Source: Auanema rhodensis (Eukaryota; Nematoda; Chromadorea; Rhabditida; Rhabditidae). Taken from it: 64,000 bases of DNA. Location of the stretch: contig OZ059895.1 in the NCBI GenBank assembly GCA_964057225.1, positions 2,976,001 through 3,040,000 of the forward strand, written 5' to 3'. The notes below the pieces were generated by a model. It did not search any database. It saw nothing but the letters and a program-made list of their open reading frames with translations, and was not told where the DNA came from. The position numbers and the translations under genes are program-made. Of this stretch, positions 12,974 through 22,520 are shown in pieces (position 1 is the stretch's first letter; the number at the start of each line of letters is the position of its first letter).

Positions 12974-15032
12974 GTACACCCATAAATTATACGCAGCACA
13001 GGTTACCCTTAATTAATGAACTGACCGACTAATCAGACATGGATCTTTCCAAGTTCTGTTGCTTGAACGGATGTTTTCCTACGTAGGCTAGTAAAACATG
13101 CCCTTCAAAGCATCATAACATGTGATCACATTCCAATTTTTTTGTATCTATCTTGTAAAGATAGTAATATATCATATGTTGAACACTATGTTGGAAAGAT
13201 TTTAATTCAGATTTTCGAACTTTTATTCAGTTTGTTTTTCAAACTTTGATTAAGAACTTTGATTTTCGTACACCCATAAATTATACGCAGCACAGGTTAC
13301 CCTTAATTAATGAACTGACCGACTAATCAGACATGGATCTTTCCAAGTTCTGTTGCTTGAACGGATGTTTTCCTACGTAGGCTAGTAAAACATGCCATTC
13401 AAAGCATCAGAACATGTGATCAAATTCCAATTTTTTTGTATCTATCTTGTAAAGATAGTAATATATCATATGTTGAACACTATGTTGGAAAGATTTTCAT
13501 TCAGATTTTTTAATTTTTATTCAGTTTGTTTTTTAAACTTTGATTAAGAACTTTGATTTTTGTTTACCCATAAATTATACGCAGCACAGGTTACCCTTAA
13601 ATAATGAACTGACCGACTAATCAGACATGGATCTTTCCAAGTTCTGTTGCTTGAACGGATGTTTTCCTACGTAGGCTAGTAAAACATGCCCTTCAAAGCA
13701 TCAGAACATGTGATCACATTCCAATTTTTTTGTATCTATCTTGTAAAGATAGTAATATATCATATGTTGAACACTATGTTGGAAAGATTTTCATTCAGAT
13801 TTTTTAATTTTTATTCAGTTTGTTTTTTAAACTTTGATTAAGAACTTTGATTTTTGTTTACCCATAAATTATACGCAGCACAGGTTACCCTTAAATAATG
13901 AACTGACCGACTAATCAGACATGGATCTTTCCAAGTTCTGTTGCTTGAATGGATGTTTTCCTACGTAGGCTAGTAAAACATGCCCTTCAAAGCATCAGAA
14001 CATGTGATCACATTCCAATATTTTTGTATCTATCTTGTAAAGATAGTAATATATCATATGTTGAACACTATGTTGAAAAGATTTTAATTCAGATTTTTTC
14101 AACTTTCACTCAGTTTGTTTTCTAAACTTTGATTAAGAACCTTGAGTTTTGTACACCCATAAATTATACGCAGCACAGGTTACCCTTAATTAATGAACTG
14201 ACCGACTAATCAGACATGGATCTTTCCAAGTTCTGTTGCTTGAACGGATGTTTTCCTACGTAGGCTAGTAAAACATGCCCTTCAAAGCATCATAACATGT
14301 GATCACATTCCAATTTTTTTGTATCTATCTTGTAAAGATAGTAATATATCATATGTTGAACACTATGTTGGAAAGATTTTAATTCAGATTTTCGAACTTT
14401 TATTCAGTTTGTTTTTCAAACTTTGATTAAGAACTTTGATTTTCGTACACCCATAAATTATACGCAGCACAGGTTACCCTTAATTAATGAACTGACCGAC
14501 TAATCAGACATGGATCTTTCCAAGTTCTGTTGCTTGAACGGATGTTTTCCTACGTAGGCTAGTAAAACATGCCATTCAAAGCATCAGAACATGTGATCAA
14601 ATTCCAATTTTTTTGTATCTATCTTGTAAAGATAGTAATATATCATATGTTGAACACTATGTTGGAAAGATTTTCATTCAGATTTTTTAATTTTTATTCA
14701 GTTTGTTTTTTAAACTTTGATTAAGAACTTTGATTTTTGTTTACCCATAAATTATACGCAGCACAGGTTACCCTTAAATAATGAACTGACCGACTAATCA
14801 GACATGGATCTTTCCAAGTTCTGTTGCTTGAACGGATGTTTTCCTACGTAGGCTAGTAAAACATGCCCTTCAAAGCATCAGAACATGTGATCACATTCCA
14901 ATTTTTTTGTATCTATCTTGTAAAGATAGTAATATATCATATGTTGAACACTATGTTGGAAAGATTTTCATTCAGATTTTTAAATTTTTATTCAGTTTGT
15001 TTTTTAAACTTTGATTAAGAACTTTGATTTTT
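12974..15032 (+). repeat. Tetramer higher-order repeat nC-nL-L-S
   Basis: Seven units start at 12974 (nC), 13268 (nL), 13562 (L), 13856 (S), 14151 (nC), 14445 (nL) and 14739 (L). The four-unit block 12974-14150 repeats from 14151, a 1177-bp period. Both nC units have the rare catcataac; both nL units have gccattc and gatcaaat. The eighth unit expected here is the first truncated monomer at 15033. These are the first L tails in the array, and the first units followed by gtttaccc instead of gtacaccc. Confidence 0.92.
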
Positions 15033-15241
15033 GTTTACCCATAAATTATACGCAGCACAGGTTACCCTTAAATAATGAACTGACCGACTAATCAGACATG
15101 GATCTTTCCAAGTTCTGTTGCTTGAATGGATGTTTTCCTACGTAGGCTAGTAAAACATGCCCTTCAAAGCATCAGAACATGTGACCACATTCCAATTTTT
15201 TTGTATCTATCTTGTAAAGATAGTAATAAACTTTGATTTTT
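15033..15241 (+). repeat. Truncated 209-bp monomer, first copy
   Basis: The unit is normal up to gatagtaata (offset 196) and then continues directly with aactttgattttt, the second half of the 13-bp tail repeat (offset 282 of a 294-bp unit). Exactly 85 bp are missing: the right half of the constant core, including CATATG and the TATGTTG direct repeat, and almost the whole T-rich tail. The head is ccaag, aatgg and gaccac. The left hairpin is kept. Confidence 0.95.
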
Positions 15242-15450
15242 GTACACCCATAAATTATACGCAGCTTAGGTTACCCTTAAATAATGAACTGACCGACTAA
15301 TCAGACATGGATCTTTCCTAGTTCTGTTGCTTGAACGGATGTTTTCCTACGTAGGCTAGTAAAACATGCCCTTCAAAGCATCAGAACATGTGACCACATT
15401 CCAATTTTTTTGTATCTATCTTGTAAAGATAGTAATAAACTTTGATTTTT
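15242..15450 (+). repeat. Truncated 209-bp monomer, second copy
   Basis: This unit has the same 85-bp deletion and the same junction (gtaataaactttg) as the unit before it, so the deletion arose once and was then duplicated in tandem. It differs in cctag, aacgg and gcagcttagg. The gcagcttagg variant is shared with the full-length unit that follows at 15451, which suggests the duplication passed through an exchange with that neighbour. Confidence 0.95.
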
Positions 15451-15554
15451 GTACACCCATAAATTATACGCAGCTTAGGTTACCCTTAAATAATGAACTG
15501 ACCGACTAATCAGACATGGATCTTTCCTAGTTCTGTTGCTTGAATGGATGTTTT

Positions 15555-15564
15555 CCTACGTAGG
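15555..15564 (+). repeat. 10-bp palindrome CCTACGTAGG, representative copy
   Basis: This perfect palindrome lies at unit offset 105-114. It is intact in most units and broken in three allele classes: cctacgaagg (most nG units), tctacgtagg (f head) and cctacgtagcc (b head). It contains one of about three CpG sites in the default unit. Confidence 0.8.
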
Positions 15565-15596
15565 CTAGTGAAACATGCCCTTCAAAGCATCAGAAC

Positions 15597-15608
15597 ATGT
15601 GATCACAT
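15597..15608 (+). repeat. 12-bp palindrome ATGTGATCACAT, representative copy
   Basis: This perfect palindrome lies at unit offset 147-158. Its symmetry is class dependent: it is intact in gatcac units and broken in gaccac, gatcaaat and gaacacat units. The variants are shared by many units, so they spread by conversion rather than arising independently. Confidence 0.8.
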
Positions 15609-15918
15609 TCCAATTTTTTTGTATCTATCTTGTAAAGATAGTAATATATCATATGTTTAACACTATGTTGGAAAGATTTTAATTCAGATTTACGAACTTT
15701 TATTCAGTTTGTTTTTTAAACTTTGATTAAGAACTTTGATTTTTGTACACCCATAAATTATACGCAGCACAGGTTACCCTTAAATAATGAACTGACCGAC
15801 TAATCAGACATGGATCTTTCCAAGTTCTGTTGCTTGAATGGATGTTTTCCTACGTAGGCTAGTAAAACATGCCCTTCAAAGCATCAGAACATGTGACCAC
15901 ATTCCAATTTTTTTGTAT

Positions 15919-15935
15919 CTATCTTGTAAAGATAG
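15919..15935 (+). repeat. Core hairpin, representative copy
   Basis: CTATCTT-GTA-AAGATAG is a perfect inverted repeat with 7-bp arms and a 3-base loop at unit offset 175-191. It recurs unchanged in nearly every unit, including both truncated ones. I saw it altered at 28713 (gtatgtatc) and 32836 (tattttg). It could extrude as a hairpin or be bound as a dyad; function is not shown. Confidence 0.85.
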
Positions 15936-15945
15936 TAATATATCA

Positions 15946-15964
15946 TATGTTGAACACTATGTTG
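15946..15964 (+). repeat. Core direct repeat TATGTTG, representative copy
   Basis: TATGTTG occurs twice with starts 12 bp apart (unit offsets 202-208 and 214-220), separated by AACAC, overlapping the CATATG site. It is present in almost every full-length unit and absent from the two 209-bp units. It is altered in units with actatattgg (49034, 50801, 54923, 56099) and at 15451 and 33130. Spacing near one helical turn would suit a protein dimer, but this is inference. Confidence 0.75.
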
Positions 15965-16333
15965 GAAAGATTTTAATTCAGATTTTTTCAACTTTCACTC
16001 AGTTTGTTTTCTAAACTTTGATTAAGAACCTTGAGTTCTGTACACCCATAAATTATATGCAGCACAGGTTACCCTTAAATAATGAACTGACCGACTAATC
16101 AGACATGGATCTTTCCAAGTTCTGTTGCTTGAATGGATGTTTTCCTACGTAGGCTAGTAAAACATGCCCTTCAAAGCATCAGAACATGTGACCACATTCC
16201 AATTTTTTTGTATCTATCTTGTAAAGATAGTAATATATCATATGTTGAACACTATGTTGGAAAGATTTTAATTCAGATTTTCTAACTTTTATTCAGTTTG
16301 TTTTTTAAACTTTGATTAAGAACTTTGATTTTT

Positions 16334-18984
16334 GTACACCCATAAATTATACGCAGCACAGGTTACCCTTAAATAATGAACTGACCGACTAATCACACAT
16401 GGATCTTTCCTAGTTCTGTTGCTTGAATGGATGTTTTCCTACGTAGGCTAGTAAAACATGCCCTTCAAAGCATCAGAACATGTGATCACATTCCAATATT
16501 TTTGTATCTATCTTGTAAAGATAGTAATATATCATATGTTGAACACTATGTTGGAAAGATTTTAATTCAGATTTTCTAACTTTTATTCAGTTTGTTTTTT
16601 AAACTTTGATTAAGAACTTTGATTTTTGTACACCCATAAATTGTACGCAGCACAGGTTACCCTTAAATAATGAACTGACTGTCTAATCAGACATGGATCT
16701 TCCCAAGTTCTGTTGCTTGAATGGATGTTTTCCTACGTAGGCTAGTAAAACATGCCCTTCAAAGCATCAGAACATGTGATCACATTCCAATTTTTTTGTA
16801 TCTATCTTGTAAAGATAGTAATATATCATATGTTGAACACTATGTTGGAAAGATTTTAATTCAGATTTTCGAACTTTTATTCAGTTTGTTTTTTAAACTT
16901 TGATTAAGAACTTTGATTTTTGTACACCCATAAATTATACGCAGCACAGGTTACCCTTAATTAATGAACTGACCGACTAATCAGACATGGATCTTTCCAA
17001 GTTCTGTTGCTTGAACGGATGTTTTCCTACGAAGGCTAGTAAAACATGCCCTTCAAAGCATCAGAACATGTGATCACATTCCAATATTTTTGTATCTATC
17101 TTGTAAAGATAGTAATATATCATATGTTGAACACTATGTTGGAAAGATTTTAATTCGGTTTTTTTTCAACTTTCACTCAGTTTGTTTTCTTAACTTTGAT
17201 TAAGAACCTTGAGTTTTGTACACCCATAAATTATACGCAGCACAGGTTACCCTTAAATAATGAACTGACCGACTAATCAGACATGGATCTTTCCTAGTTC
17301 TGTTGCTTGAATGGATGTTTTCCTACGTAGGCTAGTAAAACATGCCCTTCAAAGCATCAGAACATGTGATCACATTCCAATATTTTTGTATCTATCTTGT
17401 AAAGATAGTAATATATCATATGTTGAACACTATGTTGAAAAGATTTCAATTCAGATTTTTTCAACTTTCACTCAGTTTGTTTTCTAAACTTTGATTAAGA
17501 ACCTTGAGTTTTGTACACCCATAAATTATACGCAGCACAGGTTACCCTTAAATAATGAACTGACCGACTAATCAGACATGGATCTTTCCTAGTTCTGTTG
17601 CTTGAATGGATGTTTACCCTACGTAGGCTAGTAAAACATGCCCTTCAAAGCATCAGAACATGTGATCACATTCCAATTTTTTTGTATCTATCTTGTAAAG
17701 ATAGTAATATATCATATGTTGAACACTATGTTGGAAAGATTTTAATTCAGATTTTCGAACTTTTATTCAGTTTGTTTTTCAAACTTTGATTAAGAACTTT
17801 GATTTTCGTACACCCATAAATTATACGCAGCACAGGTTACCCTTAATTAATGAACTGACCGACTAATCAGACATGGATCTTTCCAAGTTCTGTTGCTTGA
17901 ACGGATGTTTTCCTACGTAGGCTAGTAAAACATGCCCTTCAAAGCATCAGAACATGTGATCACATTCCAATATTTTTGTATCTATCTTGTAAAGATAGTA
18001 ATATATCATATGTTGAACACTATGTTGGAAAGATTTTAAATCAGATTTTTTCAACTTTCACTCAGTTTGTTTTCTTAACTTTGATTAAGAACCTTGTTGT
18101 TCGTACACCCATAAAATATACGCAGCACAGGTTACCCTTAAATAATGAACTGACCGACTAATCAGACATGGATCTTTCCAAGTTCTGTTGCTTGAACGGA
18201 TGTTTTCCTACGTAGGCTAGTAAAACATGCCCTTCAAAGCATCAGAACATGTGACCACATTCCAATTTTTTTGTATCTATCTTGTAAAGATAGTAATATA
18301 TCATATGTTGAACACTATGTTGGAAAGATTTTAATTCAGATTTTCTAACTTTTATTCAGTTTGTTTTTTAAACTTTGATTAAGAACTTTGATTTTTGTAC
18401 ACCCATAAATTATACGCAGCACAGGTTACCCTTAAATAATGAACTGACCGACTAATCACACATGGATCTTTCCTAGTTCTGTTGCTTGAATGGATGTTTT
18501 CCTACGTAGGCTAGTAAAACATGCCCTTCAAAGCATCAGAACATGTGATCACATTCCAATATTTTTGTATCTATCTTGTAAAGATAGTAATATATCATAT
18601 GTTGAACACTATGTTGGAAAGATTTTAATTCAGATTTTCTAACTTTTATTCAGTTTGTTTTTTAAACTTTGATTAAGAACTTTGATTTTTGTACACCCAT
18701 AAATTGTACGCAGCACAGGTTACCCTTAAATAATGAACTGACTGTCTAATCAGACATGGATCTTCCCAAGTTCTGTTGCTTGAATGGATGTTTTCCTACG
18801 TAGGCTAGTAAAACATGCCCTTCAAAGCATCAGAACATGTGATCACATTCCAATTTTTTTGTATCTATCTTGTAAAGATAGTAATATATCATATGTTGAA
18901 CACTATGTTGGAAAGATTTTAATTCAGATTTTCGAACTTTTATTCAGTTTGTTTTTTAAACTTTGATTAAGAACTTTGATTTTT
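16334..18984 (+). repeat. Nine-unit higher-order block, first copy
   Basis: Nine units start at 16334 (vT), 16628 (xC), 16922 (nG), 17218 (S), 17513 (pC), 17808 (nK), 18103 (T), 18397 (vT) and 18691 (xC). The first six, and the head of the seventh, recur 2651 bp later. Diagnostic shared variants are ttgtacgc in the xC units, agatttcaattc in the S unit at 17218 and tttaccctacg in the pC unit. The vT-xC dimer occurs three times around here (16334, 18397, 18985). Confidence 0.92.
16602..16624 (+). repeat. 13-bp-period tail repeat, representative copy
   Basis: AACTTTGATT occurs twice, 13 bp apart, at offsets 269-278 and 282-291 of C, T and L tails. In G, S and K tails the second copy has diverged to aaccttgag or aaccttgttg. 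The right edge of the 85-bp deletion in the 209-bp units falls at the second copy. Confidence 0.8.
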
Positions 18985-21046
18985 GTACACCCATAAATTA
19001 TACGCAGCACAGGTTACCCTTAAATAATGAACTGACCGACTAATCACACATGGATCTTTCCTAGTTCTGTTGCTTGAATGGATGTTTTCCTACGTAGGCT
19101 AGTAAAACATGCCCTTCAAAGCATCAGAACATGTGATCACATTCCAATATTTTTGTATCTATCTTGTAAAGATAGTAATATATCATATGTTGAACACTAT
19201 GTTGGAAAGATTTTAATTCAGATTTTCTAACTTTTATTCAGTTTGTTTTTTAAACTTTGATTAAGAACTTTGATTTTTGTACACCCATAAATTGTACGCA
19301 GCACAGGTTACCCTTAAATAATGAACTGACTGTCTAATCAGACATGGATCTTCCCAAGTTCTGTTGCTTGAATGGATGTTTTCCTACGTAGGCTAGTAAA
19401 ACATGCCCTTCAAAGCATCAGAACATGTGATCACATTCCAATTTTTTTGTATCTATCTTGTAAAGATAGTAATATATCATATGTTGAACACTATGTTGGA
19501 AAGATTTTAATTCAGATTTTCGAACTTTTATTCAGTTTGTTTTTTAAACTTTGATTAAGAACTTTGATTTTTGTACACCCATAAATTATACGCAGCACAG
19601 GTTACCCTTAATTAATGAACTGACCGACTAATCAGACATGGATCTTTCCAAGTTCTGTTGCTTGAACGGATGTTTTCCTACGAAGGCTAGTAAAACATGC
19701 CCTTCAAAGCATCAGAACATGTGATCACATTCCAATATTTTTGTATCTATCTTGTAAAGATAGTAATATATCATATGTTGAACACTATGTTGGAAAGATT
19801 TTAATTCGGTTTTTTTTCAACTTTCACTCAGTTTGTTTTCTTAACTTTGATTAAGAACCTTGAGTTTTGTACACCCATAAATTATACGCAGCACAGGTTA
19901 CCCTTAAATAATGAACTGACCGACTAATCAGACATGGATCTTTCCTAGTTCTGTTGCTTGAATGGATGTTTTCCTACGTAGGCTAGTAAAACATGCCCTT
20001 CAAAGCATCAGAACATGTGATCACATTCCAATATTTTTGTATCTATCTTGTAAAGATAGTAATATATCATATGTTGAACACTATGTTGAAAAGATTTCAA
20101 TTCAGATTTTTTCAACTTTCACTCAGTTTGTTTTCTAAACTTTGATTAAGAACCTTGAGTTTTGTACACCCATAAATTATACGCAGCACAGGTTACCCTT
20201 AAATAATGAACTGACCGACTAATCAGACATGGATCTTTCCTAGTTCTGTTGCTTGAATGGATGTTTACCCTACGTAGGCTAGTAAAACATGCCCTTCAAA
20301 GCATCAGAACATGTGATCACATTCCAATTTTTTTGTATCTATCTTGTAAAGATAGTAATATATCATATGTTGAACACTATGTTGGAAAGATTTTAATTCA
20401 GATTTTCGAACTTTTATTCAGTTTGTTTTTCAAACTTTGATTAAGAACTTTGATTTTCGTACACCCATAAATTATACGCAGCACAGGTTACCCTTAATTA
20501 ATGAACTGACCGACTAATCAGACATGGATCTTTCCAAGTTCTGTTGCTTGAACGGATGTTTTCCTACGTAGGCTAGTAAAACATGCCCTTCAAAGCATCA
20601 GAACATGTGATCACATTCCAATATTTTTGTATCTATCTTGTAAAGATAGTAATATATCATATGTTGAACACTATGTTGGAAAGATTTTAAATCAGATTTT
20701 TTCAACTTTCACTCAGTTTGTTTTCTTAACTTTGATTAAGAACCTTGTTGTTCGTACACCCATAAAATATACGCAGCACAGGTTACCCTTAAATAATGAA
20801 CTGACCGACTAATCAGACATGGATCTTTCCAAGTTCTGTTGCTTGAACGGATGTTTTCCTACGTAGGCTAGTAAAACATGCCATTCAAAGCATCAGAACA
20901 TGTGATCAAATTCCAACTTTTTGTATCTATCTTGTAAAGATAGTAATATATCATATGTTGAACACTATGTTGGAAAGATTTTAATTCAGATTTTCTAACT
21001 TTTATTCAGTTTGTTTTTTAAACTTTGATTAAGAACTTTGATTTTT
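18985..21046 (+). repeat. Nine-unit higher-order block, second copy (incomplete)
   Basis: Seven units start at 18985 (vT), 19279 (xC), 19573 (nG), 19869 (S), 20164 (pC), 20459 (nK) and 20754 (T). They match 16334 onward at a constant offset of 2651 bp and share the same rare variants. The match fades inside the unit at 20754: from about 20880 it has gccattc, gatcaaat and a shortened T run (ccaactttttg), unlike the unit at 18103. One edge of the exchange therefore lies within that unit. Its length is 293 bp because of the shorter T run. Confidence 0.9.
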
Positions 21047-22520
21047 GTACACCCATAAATTATACGCAGCACAGGTTACCCTTAAATAATGAACTGACCG
21101 ACTAATCACACATGGATCTTTCCTAGTTCTGTTGCTTGAATGGATGTTTTTCTACGTAGGCTAGTAAAACATGACCTTCAAAGCATCAGAACATGTGATC
21201 ACATTCCAATATTTTTGTATCTATCTTGTAAAGATAGTAATATATCATATGTTGAACACTATGTTGGAAAGATTTTAATTCAGATTTTCTAACTTTTATT
21301 CAGTTTGTTTTTTAAACTTTGATTAAGAACTTTGATTTTTGTACACCCATAAATTATACGCAGCACAGGTTACCCTTAAATAATGAACTGACCGACTAAT
21401 CAGACATGGATCTTTCCTAGTTCTGTTGCTTGAATGGATGTTTTCCTACGTAGGCTAGTAAAACATGCCCTTCAAAGCATCAGAACATGTGACCACATTC
21501 CAATTTTCTTGTATCTATCTTGTAAAGATAGTAATATATCATATGTTGAACACTATGTTGAAAAGATTTTAATTCAGATTTTTTCAACTTTCACTCAGTT
21601 TGTTTTCTAAACTTTGATTAAGAACCTTGAATTTTGTACACCCATAAAATATACGCAGCACAGGTTACCCTTAAATAATGAACTGACTGTCTAATCAGAC
21701 ATGGATCTTCCCAAGTTCTGTTGCTTGAATGGATGTTTTCCTACGTAGGCTAGTAAAACATGCCCTTCAAAGCATCAGAACATGTGATCACATTCCAATT
21801 TTTTTGTATCTATCTTGTAAAGATAGTAATATATCATATGTTGAACACTATGTTGGAAAGATTTTAATTCAGATTTTCGAACTTTTATTCAGTTTGTTTT
21901 TTAAACTTTGATTAAGAACTTTGATTTTTGTACACCCATAAATTATACGCAGCACAGGTTACCCTTAATTAATGAACTGACCGACTAATCAGACATGGAT
22001 CTTTCCAAGTTCTGTTGCTTGAACGGATGTTTTCCTACGAAGGCTAGTAAAACATGCCCTTCAAAGCATCAGAACATGTGATCACATTCCAATATTTTTG
22101 TATCTATCTTGTAAAGATAGTAATATATCATATGTTGAACACTATGTTGGAAAGATTTTAATTCGGTTTTTTTTCAACTTTCACTCAGTTTGTTTTCTTA
22201 ACTTTGATTAAGAACCTTGAGTTTTGTACACCCATAAATTATACGCAGCACAGGTTACCCTTAAATAATGAACTGACCGACTAATCAGACATGGATCTTT
22301 CCTAGTTCTGTTGCTTGAATGGATGTTTTCCTACGTAGGCTAGTAAAACATGCCCTTCAAAGCATCAGAACATGTGATCACATTCCAATATTTTTGTATC
22401 TATCTTGTAAAGATAGTAATATATCATATGTTGAACACTATGTTGAAAAGATTTTAATTCAGATTTTTTCAACTTTCACTCAGTTTGTTTTCTAAACTTT
22501 GATTAAGAACCTTGAGTTTT
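21047..22520 (+). repeat. Satellite block, units 73-77
   Basis: Five units start at 21047 (v and f head, T), 21341 (S), 21636 (xC), 21930 (nG) and 22226 (S). The S-xC-nG run at 21341 carries the rare ccaattttcttg and ends gaattttg. The same three-unit run is expanded at 27533-29302. Confidence 0.9.

Larger units (their letters stand above)
15451..16333 (+). repeat. Satellite block, units 54-56
   Basis: Three full-length units start at 15451 (C-like, with gatttacgaac), 15745 (S) and 16040 (T). The first has gcagcttagg, gctagtgaaac and a core change (catatgtttaac). The second ends gagttctg and the third begins with aattatatgc. Private variants are more frequent here, next to the truncated pair, than in most of the array. 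Confidence 0.88.

Noticed and set aside
15033-15450. Treating the 209-bp units as a separate satellite family
   Set aside because: Every base aligns to the standard unit on both sides of one deletion, so they are deletion derivatives.
15591-15611. Hammerhead-ribozyme-like ctgatg on the minus strand (reverse of catcag)
   Set aside because: The core needs ctgaNga, a short stem and gaaa. Here ctgatgc is followed by no proper stem II, and the nearest ggaaaa is over 30 bases away beside a loopless palindrome.
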